A DNA stretch of 8,832 nucleotides from Lachnospiraceae bacterium UBA6452 (GCA_002441865.1 DJNY01000056.1:1-8832); one strand, 5' to 3'. Positions 1 to 7,114 are shown, counted from the stretch's first letter. Numbers and translations: made by a program. Notes: generated by a model from the sequence alone, not told the origin.

Positions 1-548
1 TTTACACCCAGTCCTACTGTGAAAAGGCATGGCATGGAAAGCTCTAAAAGCAGCTTCTGCCCTTTATAGCTTTTGGAAACGGTAATGCTCTTTTCGCTGA
101 TCTCTTCTACTGTTTTGATAAGCGATACAGAAGACAGTCCAAGCAGCTCTGCCATCATCGGTCCTACCTGCCCGGTCGCACCGTCAGCAGAAAGCGCACC
201 GCACAATACCAGATCATATTCATCTGTACTTTTTACGGAAGCTGCCAGAACACGTGCTGTACCTAAAGAATCACCGCCGGCAAAAGCCCTGTCTGTCACA
301 AGAAAAGCTCTGTCAGCTCCGATCGCAAGTGCTGTATATAAGATATTCTTTGCATCCGCAATGCCCATTGTAAAAACATCGATAGTTCCACCGGCAAGTT
401 CCCGGATATGTATGGCTTCCGTCAATGCATTCATATCGGAAGGATTGATGACCATCTCCACATCTTCGCGGATCAGATTATGTGTTTTTGGATCGATCTT
501 TACCTGGTCCGAGTTCGGAACCATCTTGATACAAACTGCTATTTTCAT
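1..548 (-). CDS. etfB: Electron transfer flavoprotein beta subunit, 3' end cut by window edge
   Basis: This is the N-terminal 182 codons of an ETF beta subunit, a soluble protein that forms a heterodimer with EtfA and carries electrons from flavin dehydrogenases. The start MKIAVCIKMVPNSDQV is the classic EtfB opening. An INPSD motif follows near residues 34-38. The cofactor-binding signature DGATGQVGP lies at 122-130, where the family usually reads DGDTAQVGP. EtfB proteins are normally about 260 residues, so roughly 80 are missing beyond the left edge. The ATG at 548 is supported by a GAGGT ribosome binding site (555-559) that overlaps the stop of the upstream FAD oxidoreductase gene; the gap is 10 bp. 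That packing suggests the flavoenzyme is the electron donor. Whether this ETF is simple or bifurcating cannot be judged without EtfA, expected just outside the window. Family identity is very likely. Confidence 0.95.
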   Translation of the reverse strand, partial: MKIAVCIKMVPNSDQVKIDPKTHNLIREDVEMVINPSDMNALTEAIHIRELAGGTIDVFTMGIADAKNILYTALAIGADRAFLVTDRAFAGGDSLGTARVLAASVKSTDEYDLVLCGALSADGATGQVGPMMAELLGLSSVSLIKTVEEISEKSITVSKSYKGQKLLLELSMPCLFTVGLGV

Positions 549-558
549 ATTGCTACCT

Positions 559-1725
559 CTATTTTTCCGTCAACAGTCTCTTAAATGCCCATTCCTCCAA
601 AAGCATGGTAGATTCACCACGCATAATGAATTTTGCCAGATCTCTTGATACAGCAGGTGCTTCAATCACACCGTTTCCACCATAGCCGGTCGCCAACAAA
701 TAATTTTTGAGAGGTGTCTCTCCGACGATCGGTAAAAAGTCTCTTGTTTCGGCTCTGTAGGAAAGCCAGGACGAAACAAGACCGGAATCCGCAAGCTCCG
801 GAATATAAGAATCCATCTGATCCAGCAAAAACTCAATGAAATAATCATCTGTTCCGCCTGTCTGCGGTAAGTCATCAGGATTCCACTGCCCTGCATGCAT
901 CGGATCGTCCAGATCCATGGACAGATGTGATTTACAGATAAACAGGTTATCTCCTGCTCTCAAGCCATAAAATGCCGGGTATTTGATGATCGGATAGATA
1001 TAACCATCTCTTTTTACCGGCGGTGCAAGGAAAAATGCCTCCGCTTTTGTATGCCAGATCGGTACATCTATTCCCGCAATCTCCCCTGTGAATCTGCTCC
1101 ATGGACCGGTACAGTCTACAACAACATCAAATTCCCATGTCTTACCGTCACTTGTTTTCAGTCCTTTAACCTCATTGTCCTCTTTGATAAGTTCTACGAC
1201 TTTCACGCCCGTATGGATGGTTCCACCATTTTGCTCCAGCTTCTTGGCAAACGTATTGGAGATCATTGTGCCATCGAAATATCCATCATCCTTTGTATAA
1301 CCCGCACCGAGGATTCCGTCTGTCTGAATACCCGGAAGGATTTCCCTGATACGATCCTTATCTACGATATATTCGCCTGTATAACCTGCTGCCTTTGCGA
1401 GTGCAATACCGGTCTTTATGGTATCCTCAACCTCCGGTGAAGTGGCAACGACCAGTGTACCTGTTTTGTCAAATCCGGCGGATCCTTTCTCTTCTGCCTC
1501 CATCTTGAGGTAGGTTTCAAATCCATATAACCTGACATCCCAATACCGGTTTTTTAATGAATCATCAAAAAGACAAACCGTTCCGGCAGATTTGGCTGTC
1601 GTCCCACAACCGATCCGGTCTTTCTCAAAAAGTGTTACCTCCGCTTCTTCATAAAGACTTAAATGATATCCAAGTGCCGTTCCGGATATACCGCCACCAA
1701 TAATTCCTATTTTTTTCTTTTTCAT
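559..1725 (-). CDS. FAD-dependent oxidoreductase, DAO / sarcosine oxidase-like fold
   Basis: This 388-residue flavoprotein belongs to the D-amino-acid oxidase / glycine oxidase / sarcosine oxidase superfamily. Its Rossmann motif G-x-G-x-x-G is at residues 10-15 (GGGISG), with the ribose-binding Glu at about 34. The C-terminal half has the family pattern: W320, YR at 323-324, then TRDFLPIVGETP, and a Gly-rich FAD loop ATGYGGNGV at about 345-353. Length is normal for single-chain members. Members oxidise C-N bonds of primary or secondary amino acids. Known versions use oxygen or pass electrons to ETF or a quinone. Because etfB follows after 10 bp, an ETF-linked dehydrogenase is inferred rather than an oxidase. 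The start has a perfect AAGGAGGT (1733-1740) seven bases before the ATG. It lies 19 bp after the preceding amidohydrolase. No signal peptide is visible, so it should be cytoplasmic. The substrate is unknown; an amine or ureide-derived amino acid from the pathway is a guess. Confidence 0.9.
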   Translation of the reverse strand: MKKKKIGIIGGGISGTALGYHLSLYEEAEVTLFEKDRIGCGTTAKSAGTVCLFDDSLKNRYWDVRLYGFETYLKMEAEEKGSAGFDKTGTLVVATSPEVEDTIKTGIALAKAAGYTGEYIVDKDRIREILPGIQTDGILGAGYTKDDGYFDGTMISNTFAKKLEQNGGTIHTGVKVVELIKEDNEVKGLKTSDGKTWEFDVVVDCTGPWSRFTGEIAGIDVPIWHTKAEAFFLAPPVKRDGYIYPIIKYPAFYGLRAGDNLFICKSHLSMDLDDPMHAGQWNPDDLPQTGGTDDYFIEFLLDQMDSYIPELADSGLVSSWLSYRAETRDFLPIVGETPLKNYLLATGYGGNGVIEAPAVSRDLAKFIMRGESTMLLEEWAFKRLLTEK

Positions 1726-1744
1726 CTAGACTACCTCCTTCTGA

Positions 1745-3268
1745 TCACTTATTTAAAAAACCAGATACCTTTACCCATTCCGCATCATTACCGGATAATC
1801 TGTTCAGGTTTGTTGACTGCGTATATGATTTTTCATATACCTGCTGTACATATGGGAACATCTTATCAGCCCATTCTTTGGCAACTTTGTATTTCTCATA
1901 AAAGCCCGGAAGTTCTGCTCTCAATTCATTTAAAATTGCCTTTTCATCTACCGTCAGGATCTTGCCGTCTTTTACAACTGTTTTACCGTTTACCATAACT
2001 CTGACAATATCTTCTCCGTTTTCACAATATACAAGGTGATTTAACAGATCATTTGTCGGTGTAAATGCAATAGAATTCAGATCATAAAAGACAAGATCTG
2101 CCTTCTTTCCTTCCTCGATCGAGCCTGTGTGATCAATACGTCTTGTACTTTTTGCTCCACCGACTGTAGCAGCTTTAAAGACATCTTTTGCATTCGGCCA
2201 TCTCTTATAATCCGGCATTGTTACCTTATGCAAAAGTGCCGTAATCTTCATCGCTTCAAAAATACTCTGGCTGTCATTACTGCTCATCCCATCCGTTCCA
2301 AGTGCCAGATTGACACCTGCTTCATGCAGTTTTGCATAAGGAAGTATGCCACTTCCGAGCTTTGTATTGCTGGCTGGATTATGTGCTACTGAAGCACCGG
2401 CATTTGCGATCAGCTCAATATCGTGATCATCTACCCATACACAATGCACGATCGTTGTTCTGTCTCCCAATACTCCGATATCCTTCATATGCTGGATCAA
2501 TGTAGTTTTGTAAAATTCCTGTCCTGTGACACGCTGCATCTTGGTCTCAAGCACATGAGTATGTACCGGCAGATCATATTTTTCAGCCAGTCCGTACATA
2601 TCCGTAAAGAACTGGTCTGTTACTCTTTGTGGTGCGACCGGTGCTAATACAACATTTGTCATACCGCCTTTTTTATGCCACTTGGAAACCATTGCGTGGA
2701 TCAGATCATACATTTCCTGTCTGTCAGCAGCAGGCGGATAACATTTCTTTACTTCCTCCGGTAAGATATCTGACAGATAAGGTAATTTATCTTTCCACTG
2801 TTTATCACACAAGTTGGTCGTGACGCTTGCACGCATTCCAAGATCTGTATAAGCTTCCATGACTGCATCTGTTCCTTCCAACGTAGCGGATGGATACTCA
2901 GAAACATCATCCTGTGCCAGTGTAACACCATGCTTGATCATCTCCATCGCGCCAAGCATGGTTCTCAGATAGATCAGCCGCTTGGAAAACGGCCCATATT
3001 TCAAGGTTGGATAGGTATATAACATCCATAATTCAAGTGGCAGGTTATCTGTCATTCCCTTAAACAGGTTCTCATCAGAGTGAAGATGTGCATTGCAAAG
3101 TCCCGGTGCTACAAGCAGATCTGTTGCATCAATGATTTCCATATCCGGTTCTGCTGCAATATGATCCGCGATCTTTGTGATATCCTCATCACAGATCAAA
3201 AGGTCTGCTTTCTTCGTCTCCATTTCCGTTCCGTATAATATTGTTGCATTCTGAATTAATGTTCTCAT
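1745..3268 (-). CDS. TRZ/ATZ-type metal-dependent amidohydrolase (paralog 1)
   Basis: This 507-residue cytoplasmic hydrolase is of the amidohydrolase superfamily, in the group with chlorohydrolases, SsnA, guanine deaminase and MTA/SAH deaminase. All expected metal and catalytic positions are visible: H61 and H63 in NAHLHSDEN, H238 and E241 in HTHVLET, H275 in IVHCVW, H296 in AHNPASN, and D326 in LGTDGMSSND. Family members typically deaminate aminated heterocycles or cyclic amidines. The ATG at 3268 is preferred over an in-frame GTG at 3280: it gives MRTLIQNATIL, which aligns with MKILLKNAKI of the neighbour, while AGGGG lies directly against the GTG. The ribosome binding site is then weak (GGAAG, five bases) or distant. 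The gene follows its paralog by 41 bp and precedes the FAD oxidoreductase by 19 bp. About 40 C-terminal residues beyond the barrel (after 465) diverge from the paralog. The fold is secure; the substrate is not. Confidence 0.88.
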   Translation of the reverse strand: MRTLIQNATILYGTEMETKKADLLICDEDITKIADHIAAEPDMEIIDATDLLVAPGLCNAHLHSDENLFKGMTDNLPLELWMLYTYPTLKYGPFSKRLIYLRTMLGAMEMIKHGVTLAQDDVSEYPSATLEGTDAVMEAYTDLGMRASVTTNLCDKQWKDKLPYLSDILPEEVKKCYPPAADRQEMYDLIHAMVSKWHKKGGMTNVVLAPVAPQRVTDQFFTDMYGLAEKYDLPVHTHVLETKMQRVTGQEFYKTTLIQHMKDIGVLGDRTTIVHCVWVDDHDIELIANAGASVAHNPASNTKLGSGILPYAKLHEAGVNLALGTDGMSSNDSQSIFEAMKITALLHKVTMPDYKRWPNAKDVFKAATVGGAKSTRRIDHTGSIEEGKKADLVFYDLNSIAFTPTNDLLNHLVYCENGEDIVRVMVNGKTVVKDGKILTVDEKAILNELRAELPGFYEKYKVAKEWADKMFPYVQQVYEKSYTQSTNLNRLSGNDAEWVKVSGFLNK

Positions 3269-3309
3269 CTTATCTTCCACACCCCTTTCATAGGTTCCTA
3301 TACCATTTT

Positions 3310-4794
3310 TTAAACAAATAAATTACAGGTATACTCACGACAGGCATTGATGCACTTGTTATAAATACCGTCTATATATGGCATCAGCTTATCATTCTCT
3401 TTTACTGTTTCTTTGAATCTTTCCTGAAATTCTTCCGTCATATCAGCCAGTTCAGTCAGAAGTGCCTGTTCGTCTACATGCAGCAATCTGCCCTGTTCCA
3501 TCACGATCTTTCCACCTGAAATTACCGTTTCCACATCTGATCCGTCTTCACAATACACAAGATGTTTATAAATATCATTGAGTGGCGTAAAGGCTTCTGA
3601 ACGGAGGTTTAAAATGATCAGATCCGCATCATGCCCTTCTGTAAGACCTCCAATTTCTCCTTCTCTCCGCAGGCTGTGCGCCGGCGTTTTGATCGCCAGA
3701 TCCAAAATATCCTTTGCGCTTCTCCATGTTTTATAATCCGGATCCATGACCTTCTGCAGCAATGCAGTAAATTTCAGTGTTTCAAATATACTGTATCCAT
3801 CATTACTGCTCATTCCATCTGTCCCCAGAACAACATTCACGCCATGATCAAGCTGATGCCTCAAAGGCATAATGCCACTGCCAAGCTTTAAATTGCTGAC
3901 AGGATTATGCGCCACACTTGCTCCTGCCTTACCGATCGCTTCCATATCTGCATCGTCCATCCATACACCATGTATGATCGTCAGCCGATCCGTTAAGAAG
4001 CCCAGATCTTTTATGTGCTGTACGATCGATTTTCCGTAAAATTCTGTCCCCGTTACTCTTTGCATACGGGTTTCCAGAATATGCGTATGCATTGGGAGAT
4101 CATACTTCTCTGCATAATCCAGAGCCCGCATCAGATATTCATCTGTACATCTCTGGGGAGCTGATGTGGAAAATACAACCTTCATTCCATTTTTATTGTT
4201 CCATTTTTTGATGATAGCATCATACAGGGAAAACATTTCTTCCTGATCCGGTGCTTCGGAAAGCTGCTTCTGATATGCTTCCGGAATAAACTCTCTGGTG
4301 TAGGGAAGTTTATCAAGATATTTCCTGTTACCCATATTAAGTGCGATGTTTCCCCTGAGTCCCAGATCCTCATACGCCTGAAATACACTGTCATACCCCT
4401 CAAAAGTGCCTTTCGGGCATTCACTGACATCATCCTGAAAACAGGTAATTCCCTTTCTTACCATTTCCATTGCACCGACCATCGTTCTTAAATAAATAAG
4501 TCTTGTAGAAAACGGTCCATACATAAGCGGCGGGCAACTGTAAAGCATCCATGGTTCCAAAGGGAGATTATCAAACAGACCCCTGAACATATTTTCATCC
4601 GAATGCAGATGAGAATTGACAAGTCCCGGCATAACAAGTTTTCCATCGCATTGTATGACTTTGTCTGCTGAAAGAGATAAATTATGACCTATTTTTTCAA
4701 TTCTCCTACCTTTAATCAACAAATCCGCATTTTCCAATATTTCATTCTTTTCATTAAATGTTGCAATTTTGGCATTTTTTAAAAGAATTTTCAT
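3310..4794 (-). CDS. TRZ/ATZ-type metal-dependent amidohydrolase (paralog 2)
   Basis: This 494-residue paralog of the next gene aligns almost without gaps. In the block around the HxH motif (residues 58-128) about 51 of 71 positions are identical by eye. Metal and catalytic residues are intact: H62 and H64 in NSHLHSDEN, H238 and E241 in HTHILET, H275 in IIHGVW, H296 in AHNPVSN, and D326 in LGTDGMSSND. It should therefore also be an active deaminase or hydrolase of a heterocycle. The open frame extends 18 codons upstream, but the ATG at 4794 is chosen. It has an AGGTGG ribosome binding site four to five bases away, begins MKILLKNAKI as the family does, and avoids overlap with the preceding gene, which stops 19 bp before. 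The tail after about residue 475 is short, cysteine-containing and unlike its sister. A tandem duplication followed by specialisation is inferred. Exact chemistry is unknown; guanine deaminase-like and SsnA-like activities are alternatives. Confidence 0.88.
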   Translation of the reverse strand: MKILLKNAKIATFNEKNEILENADLLIKGRRIEKIGHNLSLSADKVIQCDGKLVMPGLVNSHLHSDENMFRGLFDNLPLEPWMLYSCPPLMYGPFSTRLIYLRTMVGAMEMVRKGITCFQDDVSECPKGTFEGYDSVFQAYEDLGLRGNIALNMGNRKYLDKLPYTREFIPEAYQKQLSEAPDQEEMFSLYDAIIKKWNNKNGMKVVFSTSAPQRCTDEYLMRALDYAEKYDLPMHTHILETRMQRVTGTEFYGKSIVQHIKDLGFLTDRLTIIHGVWMDDADMEAIGKAGASVAHNPVSNLKLGSGIMPLRHQLDHGVNVVLGTDGMSSNDGYSIFETLKFTALLQKVMDPDYKTWRSAKDILDLAIKTPAHSLRREGEIGGLTEGHDADLIILNLRSEAFTPLNDIYKHLVYCEDGSDVETVISGGKIVMEQGRLLHVDEQALLTELADMTEEFQERFKETVKENDKLMPYIDGIYNKCINACREYTCNLFV

Positions 4795-4813
4795 ATGGCC
4801 ACCTTCCATTTCA

Positions 4814-6217
4814 TTATCTGACAGAGCGTAAATATTCTCCCTTTCCACAGGCTTCCTTCAGATATGTACCATTTTCAGCAACCTTTCTGCCTCTGATAAT
4901 GGTACAAACAGGACTTCCTTTTCCGGTCAGACCGTCAAAACAGCTTACATGCCCTTTTGTATAAAGCTTGTCCTGCTCACATTTCCATTCTTTATTGGGA
5001 TCCACGATTACAAGATCTCCGTCAAATCCTATTTCAAAAGCACCTTTTCTTCCATACAATCCAAATATCTTTGCAGGATTGATACCCATCACTTTGGCGA
5101 TCCATGTCGGACTCAGCTTTTTCTGATGTACTAAAAGATCAAATACCATAGGCAGGAAATACTGGACAGAATTCAGACCGCCCCATGCCTGCCAGATATC
5201 TTTTGCTGCATTATCCTTCTCCTCATCTGCTGCCGGAGAATGATCACTTCCAACACAGGATAAGGTTCCGTCCAGCACATATTCCCACAACTTTTCCACA
5301 TCCTCTTTCTTCCGCATAGGAGGCGTGCATTTTGCAGGTGCTCCTTTTTCAAACACAAAATCCTCTGTAAAGGCCAGATAATGCGGACAAGTCTCGGCTG
5401 TTACCGGTAAGCCTTCATGCATGGCATCCTTTACAATCTGCGCTACCATTGGATGACTGACATGACAGATATGTACGCGTCCTCCCGTTGCACGGGCCAT
5501 ATCAATTATATTTTTTGTTGCGACGTACTCGCTCCACACATCATGTGCATCCAGAAACGCTCTGATCTTCTTCCTGTTATCGGATGTATTTTCTCTCCGA
5601 CCTTCCTTTTCTCTTTCCAGAACCTGTCCATATTCTTCACAGTGAAAACCACATAATGCATTATAGGGTTTCAATATTTCCAGTGCCTTTCGGACATTCC
5701 CAAGATTTACAGTCGGAAACAGGTCTCCGTTCGGACATGTAAATCCTTTGAATGCAGCAACCCCACATTTTTGCAGTGCTTCCAGATCTGCCAGATTATT
5801 TTTTATCCCGTTTTCTGATGTCATATCGTCACCGACGATACCGCCCCAGAGTGCAAAATCCACGTAAGAATGTGTACTGATCTTTGCCAGTTTTTCTTTG
5901 AATATTTCGGCATTCAGAAGAGAAGGATTGTTATTCAGCGGCATATCGATCAATGTCGTACATCCTGCCGAAACTGCTGCCCTGCTTCCGGTCTCAAAAT
6001 CCTCCCGATATTCAAATCCCGGCTCATTCATATGCGCATGACAATCTATAATGCCCGGAAAAATATAATTCCCTTTTGCATCAATGATCTCCCTTGCCTC
6101 TGCGATCTCACCGGGTGCTGCAAATGCCGCATATACCCCATTCTTTATAGCGATATCTGCTTTTACGATTCCGTCTGCTTTTACAAGTAATCCATTCTTC
6201 ACCAGTAAATCATACAT
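4814..6217 (-). CDS. Cyclic amidohydrolase, allantoinase / dihydropyrimidinase (hydantoinase)-like
   Basis: This 467-residue protein of the dihydroorotase / allantoinase / hydantoinase family hydrolyses cyclic amides such as allantoin, hydantoins or dihydropyrimidines. It carries the full binuclear site: H60 and H62 in DCHAHMNEPG, the probable carboxylated Lys K157 in FKGF, H192 in FHCEE, H249/H252 in HICHVSH, and D325 in GSDHSP. The stretches MPLNNNPS (92-99), AETCPHYL (274-281) and KCTPPMR (296-302) look more like allantoinase (AllB) than pyrimidine hydantoinase. Length is typical for AllB. The ATG at 6217 begins MYDLLVKNGLLV and sits eight bases after GAGGT (6227-6231), which overlaps the racemase stop codon and suggests translational coupling. 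An upstream in-frame ATG at 6238 would overlap the racemase and lacks family support. Pairing with a racemase argues for a chiral hydantoin-like substrate. Allantoinase is the best-known analogue, but the name allB is withheld because the rest of the pathway does not match. Confidence 0.88.
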   Translation of the reverse strand: MYDLLVKNGLLVKADGIVKADIAIKNGVYAAFAAPGEIAEAREIIDAKGNYIFPGIIDCHAHMNEPGFEYREDFETGSRAAVSAGCTTLIDMPLNNNPSLLNAEIFKEKLAKISTHSYVDFALWGGIVGDDMTSENGIKNNLADLEALQKCGVAAFKGFTCPNGDLFPTVNLGNVRKALEILKPYNALCGFHCEEYGQVLEREKEGRRENTSDNRKKIRAFLDAHDVWSEYVATKNIIDMARATGGRVHICHVSHPMVAQIVKDAMHEGLPVTAETCPHYLAFTEDFVFEKGAPAKCTPPMRKKEDVEKLWEYVLDGTLSCVGSDHSPAADEEKDNAAKDIWQAWGGLNSVQYFLPMVFDLLVHQKKLSPTWIAKVMGINPAKIFGLYGRKGAFEIGFDGDLVIVDPNKEWKCEQDKLYTKGHVSCFDGLTGKGSPVCTIIRGRKVAENGTYLKEACGKGEYLRSVR

Positions 6218-6230
6218 ATGACTTTCACCT

Positions 6231-6980
6231 CTATTCATAAAACCGTTTTATTTTCTCATTCAGGTTTTTTGTTTTGCGTGGTAATTGCGGTGCATACATA
6301 CAGGCCCTGCTGCTTTTCAGGTGCATCTGACACATTCCGTAGAGCATCAGGAAGCCTGCCTCGCAGGAGTCTATAACCGGAAGTTTTATACTTTCTTCCA
6401 GTTTTTCCTTCATGCCACTCATTCCCGCACATCCCAATACAATTACCTCTGCTCCGTTTTTTACTGCTATTTTGCCTGCCTGTATGATCTCCTTTTCCAC
6501 TTTTTCCTGCGAAAGACTGTGCAGCTCTTCCACACTCAGCCCGGAGGTATATACACCGTTGCATTTTTTTGCAAGACCAAAATTCTCGATCGCTTCCTCC
6601 AGCATTGGAACCCATTTAGGCGATGTTGTTACAACAGCAAACGAATTTCCTGCCAATGCTGCATAATGACAGGCACCTTCGGCAATTCCGATCACACTTT
6701 TTCCGGTCAGTTCTCTCAGCATTGCAATAGACGGGTGATTACTGAAACAGGCGATCAAATACCCATCGTATTCTTTCCCGTTTTCCGAAATCATCTCAAG
6801 TATATGATATGCACTGACAATCTCATCTGTATGTCCTTCGATCGATACCGGTCCTGCCGCATTTGTCATAACATCAAGAACAACATCTTCCGGACAGATC
6901 GGTAAAAGCTGATTTCGTATCTGTTCTGTCATTGCCTCTTCCGTGTTTGGATTAATCACCAGAATTTTTTTCTGTTCCAT
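6231..6980 (-). CDS. Hydantoin/allantoin racemase-like protein (Asp/Glu racemase superfamily)
   Basis: This 249-residue, cofactor-independent racemase of the Asp/Glu/hydantoin racemase family is the first gene of the operon. The opening ILVINPNTEEAMTEQI has the NPNT motif (10-13) typical of hydantoin racemases. Two cysteines sit at the expected acid/base positions: C78 in ACFSN and C184 in LGCAGM. The segment GIAEGACHYA (98-107) matches the family's substrate-binding loop. Members epimerise 5-substituted hydantoins or allantoin so that a stereospecific ring-opening enzyme can use both forms. The adjacent allantoinase/hydantoinase-like gene, 13 bp downstream, fits this role. The residue after CFS is Asn, where many relatives carry Asp. 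The ATG has a very strong GGGGAGGTGG ribosome binding site six bases upstream. Maleate isomerase or aspartate racemase are less likely alternatives given NPNT and the neighbour. The substrate remains unproven. Confidence 0.87.
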   Translation of the reverse strand: MEQKKILVINPNTEEAMTEQIRNQLLPICPEDVVLDVMTNAAGPVSIEGHTDEIVSAYHILEMISENGKEYDGYLIACFSNHPSIAMLRELTGKSVIGIAEGACHYAALAGNSFAVVTTSPKWVPMLEEAIENFGLAKKCNGVYTSGLSVEELHSLSQEKVEKEIIQAGKIAVKNGAEVIVLGCAGMSGMKEKLEESIKLPVIDSCEAGFLMLYGMCQMHLKSSRACMYAPQLPRKTKNLNEKIKRFYE

Positions 6981-6986
6981 GTTTTA

Positions 6987-6996
6987 CCACCTCCCC
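6987..6996 (-). promoter_or_regulatory. Strong ribosome binding site of the operon's first gene
   Basis: On the minus strand this reads GGGGAGGTGG, six bases before the racemase ATG. It lies immediately after the T-rich tract of the leader hairpin. The CCUC in the hairpin's 3' arm is complementary to the GAGG here, so the hairpin could influence access to this site. Confidence 0.8.
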
Positions 6997-7036
6997 AAAA
7001 AAGAAGAGGCAAACAATCATTCAGATTATTTGCCTC
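6997..7036 (-). promoter_or_regulatory. Leader hairpin with T-rich tract, attenuator- or stabiliser-like
   Basis: The sequence 7006-7036 forms a hairpin. The outer arms GAGGCAAA and TTTGCCTC (8 bp) and inner arms AATC and GATT (4 bp) flank a 5-base loop. In minus-strand RNA the intervening position is a U-G wobble, giving an unbroken 13-bp stem; in plus-strand RNA it would be a C-A mismatch. On the minus strand the stem is followed directly by TTCTTTTTT (7005-6997) and then the racemase ribosome binding site. This has the form of an intrinsic terminator placed within the 5' leader. The predicted transcription start near 7041 leaves only a few bases before the stem, so a classical upstream antiterminator has little room. 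A 5' mRNA-stabilising hairpin is the main alternative. Confidence 0.5.
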
Positions 7037-7047
7037 GTTGCAGTTCT

Positions 7048-7076
7048 ATTTTATTCTCAAATTTTTTAAATCTCAA
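7048..7076 (-). promoter_or_regulatory. Sigma-A-type promoter of the leftward catabolic operon
   Basis: On the minus strand the -35 is TTGAGA (7076-7071), the spacer is 17 bp and the -10 is TAAAAT (7053-7048). Each hexamer matches the consensus at five of six positions. The predicted start is near 7041, giving a leader of about 60 bases before the racemase ATG. The upstream dyad overlaps the first three bases of the -35. Confidence 0.6.
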
Positions 7077-7094
7077 TGTGCCCTGTGCACATTG
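7074..7094. promoter_or_regulatory. 21-bp dyad, probable regulator binding site
   Basis: This is a perfect inverted repeat, CAATGTGC, five bases (CCTGT), then GCACATTG. It overlaps the -35 of the leftward promoter by 3 bp and its centre (7084) lies about 43 bp upstream of the predicted start. That position is typical of a class II activator site. The divergently transcribed PucR-family gene is the obvious candidate to bind it. The length, symmetry and location are seen; binding is inferred. It could equally be a repressor operator. Confidence 0.6.
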
Positions 7095-7114
7095 TTATTC
7101 CCTATTTTTGTGTA

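Noticed and set aside
73..648. 191-residue open frame on the plus strand
   Set aside because: It is antisense to etfB, has no ribosome binding site and no family features, and its low-complexity Ser/Pro-rich protein is typical of a shadow frame.
3269..3280. GTG start at 3280 for the first amidohydrolase paralog
   Set aside because: The AGGGG lies immediately against this GTG, too close to serve it, and the ATG at 3268 aligns with the start of the paralog.
3290..3301. Small inverted repeat ATAGG-TT-CCTAT between the two amidohydrolase genes
   Set aside because: A 5-bp stem with a 2-base loop and no T tract is too weak to be a terminator, and it occurs readily by chance.
6285..6905. 206-residue open frame on the plus strand
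   Set aside because: It is antisense to the racemase gene, rich in Cys, His and Phe, with no recognisable domain. The minus-strand frame has clear catalytic motifs.
559..6980. Creatinine degradation via N-methylhydantoin and sarcosine
   Set aside because: Deaminase, hydantoinase and sarcosine-type oxidoreductase would fit, but creatinine and N-methylhydantoin have no stereocentre, leaving the racemase unexplained. It is kept only as a weak alternative.
1745..6980. Described anaerobic urate/purine cluster with ssnA and a hydantoinase-like gene
   Set aside because: The accompanying genes of that cluster (diaminopropionate lyase, YgeW/YgeY-type and YgfK-type proteins) are not seen here, while a racemase, a DAO flavoenzyme and ETF are. 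SsnA resemblance is at family level only.
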